From the NCBI GenBank assembly GCA_015478945.1, contig JABUQX010088016.1, positions 1 through 30,082 of the forward strand: DNA of 30,082 nt. The letters run 5' to 3'. Position 1 is the first letter of the stretch. Each line of letters starts with the position of its first letter. The stretch is from Trachelipus rathkii. Its lineage: Eukaryota > Arthropoda > Malacostraca > Isopoda > Trachelipodidae. Below are positions 21,669 to 30,082 of this stretch, piece after piece. Below the pieces are notes generated by a model. It had not been told where the DNA came from and searched no databases. It saw nothing but the letters and a program-made list of their open reading frames with translations. The position numbers and the translations under genes are program-made.

Positions 21669-21915
21669 CGACTGGGCCCCCATTAGGGCGGGCTCGAGCC
21701 GACGGGGAAAATAGAAGAACGTTTTCCATACCCAATGTTAGGAGGGCGGAGGGAAACCCCCGGCGACAGCCCCAAAAGTACCAAAAAGACCGGGGGATGA
21801 GACCCTCCCCGAGGGGGGAAATAGTCCTACCCTTTTTTCGATATCTCCGGAAGCCGGAGACCCCGACTTCCTACCATCGGGCGGTCTACTTCCGTTGGAG
21901 CACTGAGATTCTTCG
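21669..21915 (+). repeat. GC-rich dispersed repeat, copy 3 (most complete)
   Basis: The fullest copy in the window and the reference for the others. In order it has the palindromic head GGCTCGAGCC (21691-21700) followed by GACGGGGAAA, an AGGAGGGCGGAG segment, AAACCCCCGGCGACAGCCCC (about 21759-21778), TACCAAAAAGACCGGGGG, GAGACCCTCCCCGAGGGGGG (about 21799-21818), a CTCCGGAAGCCGGAG hairpin (about 21845-21859), CCCGACTTCC, and GGCGGTCTACTTC (about 21879-21891), then an A run at 21916. Stops and runs of C and G make coding unlikely. The A-rich 3' side and compact length suggest a SINE-like or other non-autonomous element. I cannot name the family. Confidence 0.65.
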
Positions 21916-22005
21916 AAAAAAAAAAGATGCTTTTAACTAATTGTCACCAACTGCATTCCCGATGTGCAAAAGGGTTAGATGTCGTATCCCTGTTCAGTTC
22001 TTTAA

Positions 22006-22284
22006 AAAAAATGTAGAGACTATGTGGTACCTCAAAAGTGTAGAACCGCGGTGCTAACGATACGCTCAGGAGTCGGGTTCTCTCGCCTACGGGACACGAA
22101 GAGGTAGGGATTAATTTTATTCCGGTCTAGGGAGGACTTGATTCCAGAGTAATCCCCCCCCCCGCCTTCTTGGTAAAATTTGGGTTGTCGCGGGGGGTTC
22201 TGGTTCGCCCCATCCACCTAAGGAAGTAAGGATAAACTTCCCCATGCTGTTCCACGTTGGCGGCTCGAGCGCCTTAATGGGTGT
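22006..22284 (-). repeat. GC-rich dispersed repeat, copy 4 (inverted)
   Basis: Read on the minus strand this copy begins with GCGCTCGAGCCG (about 22261-22272). It continues with a CTTAGGTGGATGGGGCGAAC segment, then AACCCCCCGCGACAACCC and TACCAAGAAGGCGGGGGGG, an AACCCGACTCC segment and GCGGTTCTACACTT. Each lines up with copy 3 in the same order. A 61-codon minus-strand frame (22032-22217) lies inside it; the matching region of copy 3 is not open, so it is not called a gene. Copies 3 and 4 face each other with their 3' ends about 90 bases apart. Confidence 0.62.
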
Positions 22285-22339
22285 GATAATATATAGTGAT
22301 ATAATATACTATTATTACAATATATATATATCCTATATA

Positions 22340-22600
22340 TACACGGAAGAATGAGTTCATATTATATCCAGGAACCAACCTCTTACCTTTGGTATTTGGG
22401 TTCGCGTGATGAATAGGGGATTTACGCCTCCGCCCGGACTTCCCACAACTGGCCATCTCAGGACACGATCGAGGTTTGCTCGGAGTCGATCCCATAGGAC
22501 CATAATGGTAGTCCAGGCGGCAGGGATTCTGTCTCAGCGTACCCTCGTAAAAATTCTCTGTGTTGCACTGGTCACAAATCATTAAAATTCTCGTCCTCAA
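22340..22600. repeat. GC-rich block, possible partial copy of the dispersed repeat
   Basis: This GC-rich stretch lies next to copy 4 across a short TA-rich gap (22288-22340). The segment TTTGGTATTTGGGTTCGCG...GGGGATTTACGCCTCCGCCC (about 22387-22434) weakly resembles the minus-strand reading of copy 3. A minus-strand frame covers the block (22274-22600) with ...CDQCNTENFYEG... and a basic SGRRRKSP segment. I recognise no family for it. It may be coding debris of the autonomous partner, an unrelated insert, or a diverged repeat copy. Confidence 0.35.
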
Positions 22601-23144
22601 TCATAGTAGTACAGTTATCTGAGAGAGAGTAACTCACTCTCATATAATAAACTTAATATTATTGTATCGTTGTAATAATTAATAATTATATTTAGAATAA
22701 CCTAATTTAATATCTAAACAAGATAAAATTTATAATAATATATATATAATATTAATATAAATATATAATAATATAATTTTAATGTAATATATAGATTATA
22801 TATATATATATTTATAGTATACGCTTTAATTCATTTTAAAATAAGTAATATAAAAAAAAAATTATTAACGCCTGGTTATGTCTTACAGATATCTCATTAT
22901 TTGGTATTTTTTATCTTTTATTTTATGTTTGTATTATTATTAATTATTATATGTTTAATTGTTTTATTCTAGGGTATACAATTTTTCTCATTTACAGCTC
23001 CCCATATTTAGAAGAATTTTGAGCGAACGAAGCCATGATTTCAAAAATATAATGGACCAGTTACGGTATCTACAAAACCGCCACAATAATAAATTATTTA
23101 TTTTCTTTTTTTTTAACTAATGAAATTATTCCACGGTGACACAA
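22601..23144. other. Gene-free AT-rich interval
   Basis: A short GA stretch (22621-22629), TA runs (22738-22812) and mixed AT-rich sequence. No gene is recognised. Confidence 0.5.
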
Positions 23145-23408
23145 TGCTGAGACTATTAAGGGAGTAGGGAAAGATAAATTCCCTGGTTTACTCGTGGAGC
23201 AGTGAGGGGAATACAGTGCATTAGTTTAGGTATATCAATCTCCCTTCCGTGATTTTAGTGTCTGTCGGGATATCTCCTCTCCTTTTGCTTTTTTTTTATT
23301 TTTTTTTTTTGGTTGTTCTCTCAGGCGATGTCCTCCTTGCGCCTCCCGCCTTACGAGGTATAGGAACAGATACCCTCCCTTTTTTGTGCCGTCGGCTCGA
23401 GCCCCACT
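23145..23408 (-). repeat. GC-rich dispersed repeat, copy 5 (inverted)
   Basis: On the minus strand it starts with GGGGCTCGAGCCGACGG (palindrome GGCTCGAGCC at 23394-23403), identical to copy 3 over that head. It then reads GTTCCTATACC and AAGGCGGGAGGCG, matching TTTCCATACCC and AGGAGGGCGGAG in copy 3, then an ACATCGCC segment. An A-rich expansion (T-rich on the plus strand, 23288-23310) interrupts it. The distal part, to about 23145, aligns only loosely. The 5' head is the best conserved portion. Confidence 0.55.
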
Positions 23409-24210
23409 ACATTTTATCTATATGATTAATTTATTTTAACCAACAATTTTTTGTGTTATTATGCGCTTTTTCCTGTAAGCTACTTATTTACACGCTGATG
23501 TATGTTTTTGCCAGATTTATGGTAGATAGATTGGTGAATTTTTCTCTGTAAATGTCGTACTTTGCCAGAGATTAAATTGTTGACAATATTAATGATTTGT
23601 TCTGCCTCTATTTTTTACCATAATTGTAATAATTTATACAGCTGCGCAAAATTATTCACAAATGTACATTTATTATATTTTCCTGTTAAGTATTGGTCGT
23701 ACCTTATTCGAAGAATTTTATCTTTTTTAAATTTTATTGATATAAATGGATTTCAAATTAATGCTTATTTGTAAAATATTTAAAATATCCCGCACAAATT
23801 ACAAGTATGATAAAAACACATGAACACCAGAGTAAAAAAACTGACTGGAGGTTTGAAACATATATCAGGGCCTATATAATATACGTTAATAATATATAGT
23901 AGTATATATATATATATAATATCTTTTAATAAAATAATAATAGGTAAAATCATTGATAGTTTATACAATTTGACAGGATAAAAATTTACCATCATTCCAG
24001 GACAGATTTTTTTCTGAACTTTAAAACGATCGAACAGTAGTAGATTATACTATACTACAAAATTTAATTTTATTGTATATTATTTGATTTAAAAAATAGT
24101 ATAACATTTAATTATAGTATATAATTATAATTATTTTATTTTATTCTTTTTATGTTTAGCTTTGTATAAATTAAATTATTATTTAATTATTAAATTACTA
24201 GTACCGGGGC
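23409..24210. other. Gene-free interval
   Basis: AT-rich mixed sequence with TA runs at about 23895-23918. A 70-codon plus frame (23562-23774) and a 71-codon minus frame (23780-23995) are hydrophobic and AT-driven, with no recognisable domain. Confidence 0.5.
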
Positions 24211-24213
24211 CGA

Positions 24214-24230
24214 TTTTTTTTTTTTTTTTT
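24214..24230. repeat. T homopolymer (17 bases)
   Basis: An uninterrupted T run after GTACCGGGGCCGA. It may mark a minus-strand retroposed end, but no element can be delimited. Confidence 0.8.
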
Positions 24231-24830
24231 AATAAACGTAAAGCGTATGTGACTTGCGTGAATTTATTTTTCATTATATATCTCGCCCCCGAAACCCTGA
24301 CTAAATCGTTCGGAGATCGCTCTTTTTCTGTGTAGGTTTGAGTATTTTAGTTTAGAGCAATTAAAGCAAGAAAAACCACACGTGAGAGACTACATCCATC
24401 ATCTTACTTTATGCGGGAGAAACTGGTTTTCCACAGAAGTTCGGAGTGTAAAGAAATAAAAACATTTGTGGCAGAGGAATTATTTTAAATTTAGACATCG
24501 TTTTGTAATTTGGAGATGACATTTTTTGTGTAAAATGCTAGAAAGGTGTGGTGTACTATTTTACCTACTAAGAAAAATAGCAAAAAGGTCGAATGAAATA
24601 AATGTGATACGGTGGTGTGTGTGCACTTGTCTCGTTAAACTACCGGAAAGAGATAGGTGAGAACGTATTAAAAATTAATCTAATTATTAAATCAATCATT
24701 ATTTTATCGCTCTCAATGAGAAATCTTGAGAAATATTTTATTATATTAAAAATTTTCCAAGAACTGAAGTTAAAATTTATTTTCATCGTTTCATAATTTC
24801 AAATATTATTATTATTATAATTAATAATTT
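24231..24830. other. Unassigned interval of normal complexity
   Basis: Mixed sequence with stops in all frames. It contains one isolated AAACTGGTTTTCCACAG (about 24423-24439), related to the site cluster at 27.4-28.6 kb. No gene is recognised. Confidence 0.45.
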
Positions 24831-26030
24831 AAATATTTTATAAATATAGTTTAAATATATATAGTAGACATATTATTTTATATCTAGACATTTATAATAT
24901 ATATTATATTAATAATATCTATTATTAATTATATTATTAATATATATTCTAATATATATTAATAATATTAGTTAAATATATTAATAATTATATTATATAT
25001 ATATAATATAAATATAACTTCTGTTAAAACTAGTTTATTGTGTTTAGAACATTTAATTTTTAACGAACTGTTCTTAAATGTTATTATTAATCTTAAACAA
25101 TCAGCATATATATATATTATATATTATATTATATAAGATATATCATTCTAGATCTCTATGTTAGAACACTTTAAATATTTATACTAGTTTCTATTTAAAC
25201 TATATAAATATTAATATATATATATAAATGATATATATTAATATAATTATTACCAATAAGTATATAATATAATATATTAATATAAATTAATCATATATGA
25301 CTATAGGTATTAAATATATAATATTATTATATATATATAATATATATATATATAATTAAATCCTGAGTTAACAGTTTAGTCAATATTATTTATTTTCCGA
25401 AATTTGTGTAACTTTCATAATTGTTTTTAATTATCATCACCAATATATATATATATATTAAATATAAATATATATATTATAGTATTAAATATATAATAAA
25501 ATATATAATATATTATATATAAATATATTATATATATATATAATATATATATATAATTTATATAATTTAAATAATCAAGAGGTATATAAAGTATGAGAGT
25601 ATTAATTTAGTATATAAACTATAATTAATATAATTTATATTATATCTAATAATATATTTATATATTATAATATAATATAAATAAATTCTTTGGATTAAAA
25701 TACTATAGTTAATTTATAAATGCTGCAAGGATATTTGTCAAATTGTATGATTAACAAGTTCCCATCATATTTAAATATATATTATATGATATATAGTTAT
25801 ATTAATATATATTATATAATATATATTATAATATATATATAATACGATATATAATATATAAGATATATATTAATATTTATATATAGTATTAATATAATAT
25901 ATAATATTAGTATATAAAATATATATTATATATATATATACCTATAGTTATATTATTTATAAAAATATATTTAATTATAAGTATATAATAAATATAAATA
26001 TATATATAATAATAATATATTATCTATCTA
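24831..26030. repeat. Extended TA-rich desert
   Basis: About 1.2 kb of interrupted TA, TAA and TTA runs with unique patches at 25019-25100, 25360-25440 and 25680-25775. This is among the largest TA-rich blocks in the window and the likeliest place for collapse or misassembly. Confidence 0.82.
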
Positions 26031-26289
26031 TATCCATACCTTATTTTTCATATCTCCACCCCAAGACTGGTAAGAAAAAATTTAAATGATTTATAATTAT
26101 ATAGTGCAGTAAATAAACATAACGAGAACAAATAAGAAAAATGCAGTAGATAAGGAAAATAAATATGAAACATAAAATGTCTTAGATAAAAGTATTTAAA
26201 ATAAGCATTACACCATGTCTCTGTTTATGTCACTACCACTTAAATCTCAAATTCACCGCGTGTCTCGCTTTATATATCTATTATTTACC

Positions 26290-26411
26290 AGAAAGGATTT
26301 GAGAGTAAGGAGGAAGAGAGAGAAGAGAGCGAGAAGAAGAGAGAGGAGACACAAGCATATGCACAGTACAACAGAGAGTCAGGAGAAGAGAGAAGTAGAG
26401 CAGGACGAGAC
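26290..26411 (+). repeat. Polypurine GA/AGG tract
   Basis: A plus-strand purine tract of GAGAG, AGGAAG and GAAGA units with few pyrimidines. The overlapping frame (26215-26418) is Arg/Lys/Glu-rich (KREKRARRRERR) only because it is read through the purine repeat, so it is not called a gene. Confidence 0.75.
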
Positions 26412-26463
26412 GCGCTGAAGAAGCACGATAATTTTTTTTTTTCTTCGGGAGATTGCGTATAGT

Positions 26464-26550
26464 AAATATATATAAATAAATATATAATATATATATATAT
26501 TATAATAATAATATATATAATATATATATATATATAGTATAATATATGTA
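26464..26550. repeat. TA array
   Basis: TA runs with TAATAATA breaks, followed by normal-complexity sequence. Confidence 0.85.
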
Positions 26551-26799
26551 ATCTCTATATTTTTTTGTCATTGGTAAAAAAAAGCTACCCTAGCCTAATA
26601 TCCCACTTGAGACATGCCTTACAAAGATATAAAAAAATATTTGAAGACTGGTAATTGTAGAATATTTTTCTAGATTGTTGGGAAATAACCTTTTTCCTTT
26701 CATAAGTTGAAGTATCCGTTTCAATAATACTATAAGAAAGTATTTTTAAAAGAGTTATAAAGAGAATAAAAAATTACCTCGTTTATTTACAAAACTTTA

Positions 26800-27380
26800 A
26801 CAATTATGTACCCTGAGGTGCGTCACCTAACAAAACAATCACCAAGCATGATAATTCCTCTCAAGCGCCGCACCTACATCTCATAAGTATATAATAACCG
26901 TGTTATTATAACCTTCGATTCGCCGCCATTGCGGCACATGAAATTAAAAACTATCACTCAGTAATTTAATATTGCATCCTCTTCTTACATATATTCTAAG
27001 AACTTCCCCAATTACGCCAAGGCCACATCGAGTAAAATTCTGAGAATCCGATACACATTTTCTATCCCTTTCAAGATCATGTCACGTTACTTGACTTGAC
27101 TGATGTTGCCATCGCGCAATACCCACTTTATACATATTTGTAGGCGATCCCCGGAGAGATCTCGACTACACAGACGTGATACGGTCCTATTTTTTTCATA
27201 TCACAAGATCCCTAAGCGGCGAGATCATACACCTAGTCCGCTTAAAAACGACTAGTTACCCAATCATCCTTTCGGATACTCAAACAATTTGCCAGCACAC
27301 TCGCCCAGATACCAACCAGCATACCCTCATCGATCACTTTAATCAACGCTGCCCGCAAATTGTAAATTTTATTCCCTGGC
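26800..27380. other. C-biased tract without a recognised gene
   Basis: Relatively GC-rich for the window and C-rich on the plus strand (7 G and 23 C in 27301-27360). A 100-codon plus frame (27176-27478) starts here and ends in a TA run and A-rich sequence; its product (with HTRPDTNQHTLIDHFNQRC) has no domain I recognise. If the C bias marks a minus-strand transcript, this would be its intron or untranslated sequence. No minus-strand frame of useful length is present. Confidence 0.4.
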
Positions 27381-27408
27381 CTAAATATATATATATATAT
27401 AAATCCGT

Positions 27409-28356
27409 AAAAAAAACGGAAAACCGTTCACGGAGGGGAAAACCGGTCAGTTTTTTAAAATTGTTAATGATTTTTTAAAAATAAATTTCTCAATTAGAAA
27501 AAGGGTTTTTAAGTACCTGGAGTGTATTTTGAACTCATATAATAAAATTTAAGAATAAATAACTTACACCTACTAGTCAAAAGATTTTTAAAATGGAAAC
27601 AAAAATTTTTTTTTTTTTGCAAAAATTCTAATAGACCGTCGTGAATACTGTAGAAATTAGATATCAGACATGCTTTGTGAGATTTAGATTAGCACTACTT
27701 TGGCGCGAAGCCACTCTAATTTTAATCATTTTCCACTCTGTATAAACTATTCACAACATATTAAGCTTTATTTAAGACTATTAACGACTTTTTTGATTTT
27801 GGGTACACCGTCAGCGTCGGGAAAAACCGGTCAATAGCAAAACTATATAAAAATGTAAATTTTTTTAGTTTTAATAATATTTTATATTTAGTATTTATTC
27901 CTTATAATTTTTGATAAATTTGTTTAATTTTTCTAGATCTATCTCCTTTAATTATAAAATACTGAAAAAAAATTTCGTCAAAATGTTGGCATAAAGTGGC
28001 TAAGTACTTCAGCATAGTCAAGTAAGGCTATTGTGTTAAAAAGTGAAATAATATTATTATTAATTATTAGAAATTATTAAAATTGTATTGTCATAATTCT
28101 TTTTTCAGGTTTTGTTGCATAAAAAAATAAAAAATAAAATTTCAAAATAAAATTAAAAAATAAATTTTTACATAGATTTCTATAAAATATATAACTTAGA
28201 CTTGTGTTTTCTATCCAAATTAAATTCTATAACATATTACTAAACTATTTAACATTAAATTATAATTATAAAATTAGTTTGGACAAGCACAAACCCAAAT
28301 GATATTTAAGACTGGTTTTCCCCTAGCCACTAAACCGTTTTCCCCCGAATCATTTT
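27409..28356. repeat. Interval bounded by inverted GGAAAACCGGTCA-site clusters
   Basis: The left cluster (27409-27449) holds GGAAAACCGTTCA (27418-27430) and GGAAAACCGGTCA (27437-27449), 19 bases apart and differing by one base. The right cluster (28310-28356) is the inverse: GACTGGTTTTCCCC (28310-28323) and ACCGTTTTCCCCC (28333-28345). The two clusters align as inverted repeats over about 40 bases. A further direct site lies inside (GGGAAAAACCGGTCA, 27819-27833) and an inverted one outside (TGACCAGTTTCCCCC, 28542-28556). The 0.9-kb interior is AT-rich and non-coding. It could be a miniature transposon with subterminal transposase-binding repeats, or a cluster of regulatory sites. Confidence 0.5.
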
Positions 28357-28521
28357 TGAAAATGGAATTTCAAAACAATTAAAAAATCATGATTTTCAAA
28401 CAGTATTTATTATTTTCCTTTATTCAACAACATTAAAGAAACCTCCAAATGTGAACGGAAAAACTATTAATAATAGATGTATACTGAGTTCAAATTTCGA
28501 TTTTCATGATTTCCATTAAAC

Positions 28522-28538
28522 AAAAAAAAAAAAAAAAA
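28522..28538. repeat. A homopolymer
   Basis: An uninterrupted A run of about 17 bases directly before the outer inverted GGAAAACC-type site. Confidence 0.8.
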
Positions 28539-28559
28539 TTTTGACCAGTTTCCCCCATT

Positions 28560-29023
28560 TTACGGTATAATAATAATAAATTTACATTTTGTGCGAATTA
28601 CTCTTTCTCTTTGCCAGTGACTTTAGCAACTTTGAGTAGTCAGTTGAATGTTTAACCTCCAAAGTACCAAAATTACAAATATATACCGTAATTTAGCAAT
28701 AATATAGAAGTCACAGTTTTGACATAGCATCCTTAAAGATCCAAGAACCCGTATAGTGATAAACATTATTAACCACTGATACTCAATTACTCTTTTAGTA
28801 CACTAATTATTCATAAACACACTTCTTTCAATAATGATCACACGCTCATTATCGTATCAATCACGCAAAGCCTCCCTACGGGTCTGTCGAAATACCAATT
28901 TTTTTGGGGTACCACAACAGTGTGATTAAACAACTGCATGTTCTGTACAAATTCTACAAAGCACCCTCAGGGCTTGCCAAGAAATCCATTTAGAAACAAT
29001 GTCTAAATAATTTCAATCATCCT
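28560..29023. other. C-biased gene-free interval
   Basis: Normal-complexity sequence with C over G on the plus strand (about 13 C and 6 G in 28741-28800). No gene is recognised. Confidence 0.45.
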
Positions 29024-29066
29024 ACATTAAAACCTATATCTACAGTATTAAAACCTATTTCTACAG
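29024..29066 (+). repeat. 21-bp tandem duplication
   Basis: ATTAAAACCTATATCTACAG (29026-29045) is followed one base later by ATTAAAACCTATTTCTACAG (29047-29066), one mismatch in 20. It is a short slippage duplication with no evident function. Confidence 0.8.
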
Positions 29067-29530
29067 AATTATATATAGTGTGAGAGAGAGGTATTTCTTC
29101 CTTAATTTACGCCTCCTCTTTGAGTAAAAATATACCCTATCTAAAAAACCTAGTATCTAAGTAACCCTATCCAACATTTTCCATTTGGGGCGATAAGAGT
29201 CCACATAAATTAGCTTACTAACCCCTATGACTCCCCACCATTCCATTACTTATATTCATTACCTTCTTTAATGTAGCAATCGATTTGCACTCAACAACTC
29301 CTGTGGCAAACATTCCAAATTTAACAATCCTATTATAAACATGAATTATGCTTCTATATACTCAAACAGTATAGGATGCTTTCCTTTTGTTTTCTAAATT
29401 ATGCGCAACACCTGTGAGTCACCACTCGTTGCTGCTCTAATCGTTAAGGAAAGCACTTAGCTCACTTATCACAATATCTACTTGCTTTCAACTTCTGTAA
29501 CACTCAGTGGAATATAATTTACCTCTGATT
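29067..29530. other. C-biased gene-free interval
   Basis: Continuation of the C-rich, G-poor plus strand (5 G and 16 C in 29281-29340). No open frame or motif of note. Confidence 0.45.
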
Positions 29531-29534
29531 CCAA

Positions 29535-29788
29535 TATTCACTTATTAATTTATATTTATTATAATTATTATTAAATATGTATTATTAATAATAAATACAT
29601 TTTAATTTAATTATGTATATTTGCTATTATTTATTATCATTATTATTATTATATTTATTAGAGAAACTGGTAGAGCCTTAAGGAAAACAAAATCACTTAT
29701 TATTATTATTATTATTTATTGTTACTTATATTCTATTATTAATTATTATATTATATTATATTATAATTATTATTATTATTATTATTTA
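29535..29788. repeat. ATT trinucleotide arrays with a short unique insert
   Basis: ATT-type arrays at about 29555-29575, 29630-29655, 29697-29718 and 29764-29788. They are separated by AT-rich spacers and by one non-repetitive insert (29658-29698: AGAGAAACTGGTAGAGCC and following). The 61-codon frame over it is Ile/Tyr repeat translation and not a gene. Confidence 0.8.
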
Positions 29789-30082
29789 CTTAAACGTTTC
29801 AGCTAACATAAAATGCGGAAATGAGCAATGAAAGTTATGGAATTTCATTAAGTTTAGTGAAAGCAAATCTATATATTTGGGCCATTCAGCCAGCCATCCC
29901 CAAGCACAAACAGGAATGAAAGTCTGTGACGCATGATGTATGATCAAGGAAACCACTTTGCAAACTAATGACATCATTTAATAAGTAGCGAAACAAAAGA
30001 AGGATTCATTAATGGCTTCCTTTAGAACTCAATTGCGAAAACACATTAAAAATATTTAAAACGTCGAAATATCCAACATGGG
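29789..30082. other. Unassigned right end
   Basis: Normal-complexity sequence with a minus-strand 63-codon frame (29786-29977) that contains ordinary residues but no recognisable domain. Nothing else is seen. Confidence 0.4.

Noticed and set aside
22202..22211. GGTTCGCCCC as a possible RNA polymerase III B box (tRNA or SINE head)
   Set aside because: No A box lies at a suitable distance, no cloverleaf can be drawn, and the corresponding segment of the other repeat copies does not keep it.
22274..22600. 108-codon minus-strand frame, the longest in the window
   Set aside because: It runs from a GC-rich repeat-like block into a TA array. The C-terminal Tyr/Ile segment is repeat translation and the N-terminal part matches no family I know. 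Recorded as part of a possible repeat copy instead.
26215..26418. Arg/Lys-rich 67-codon open frame resembling a basic nuclear protein
   Set aside because: It is read through a GA/AGG polypurine repeat; the residues follow from the repeat and not from selection.

Overview
Eukaryotic, AT-rich, essentially gene-free intergenic or intronic DNA. There are no ribosome-binding sites, operons or long open frames; the longest open frames are about 100 codons and most run through microsatellites or homopolymers. Very dense TA, GA, CA and ATT simple repeats, degraded retrotransposon debris and GC-rich interspersed repeats set in AT-rich sequence suggest an invertebrate nuclear genome. A decapod crustacean fits best, but that is an inference from texture and not from any diagnostic gene. 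Many repeats are broken by one-base insertions and deletions, so either old decay or an uncorrected long-read assembly could hide coding sequence.

Layout. 1-3.3 kb: CA tract and TA-rich desert with a small island at 0.96-1.56 kb carrying two adjacent hairpins. 3.3-4.3 kb: a GC-rich dispersed repeat (copy 1) and a foldback element with arms of about 43 bp. 4.4-6.7 kb: TA arrays, then a retroposon cluster: a 41-base poly(A), the decayed C-terminal end of a non-LTR retrotransposon ORF2, and a 35-base poly(T). 6.7-9.1 kb: TA, GA and CA arrays. 9.1-18.7 kb: sequence with no recognisable gene but strikingly strong G-over-C bias on the plus strand, interrupted by TA arrays at 11.5 and 13.1-14.4 kb, repeat copy 2 at 13.9 kb, a duplicated 60-bp segment at 14.2/14.4 kb and a CpG-dense block at 16.1-16.45 kb. 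19.2 kb: an ATT array at the point where the bias reverses. 19.4-20.3 kb: C-rich plus strand. 20.4-21.1 kb: TA-rich. 21.67-23.41 kb: three further copies of the GC-rich repeat, two of them facing each other, plus a possible partial. 24.8-26.6 kb: TA desert and a purine tract. 26.8-29.5 kb: C-rich plus strand, containing a cluster of GGAAAACCGGTCA-like sites arranged as inverted clusters about 0.9 kb apart. 29.5-30.08 kb: ATT arrays and an unassigned end.

The best candidates for something undescribed are the GC-rich dispersed repeat family (five copies here), the inverted cluster of GGAAAACCGGTCA sites, and the strand-composition reversal near 19.3 kb. No intact gene, RNA gene, CRISPR array or complete mobile element can be supported.
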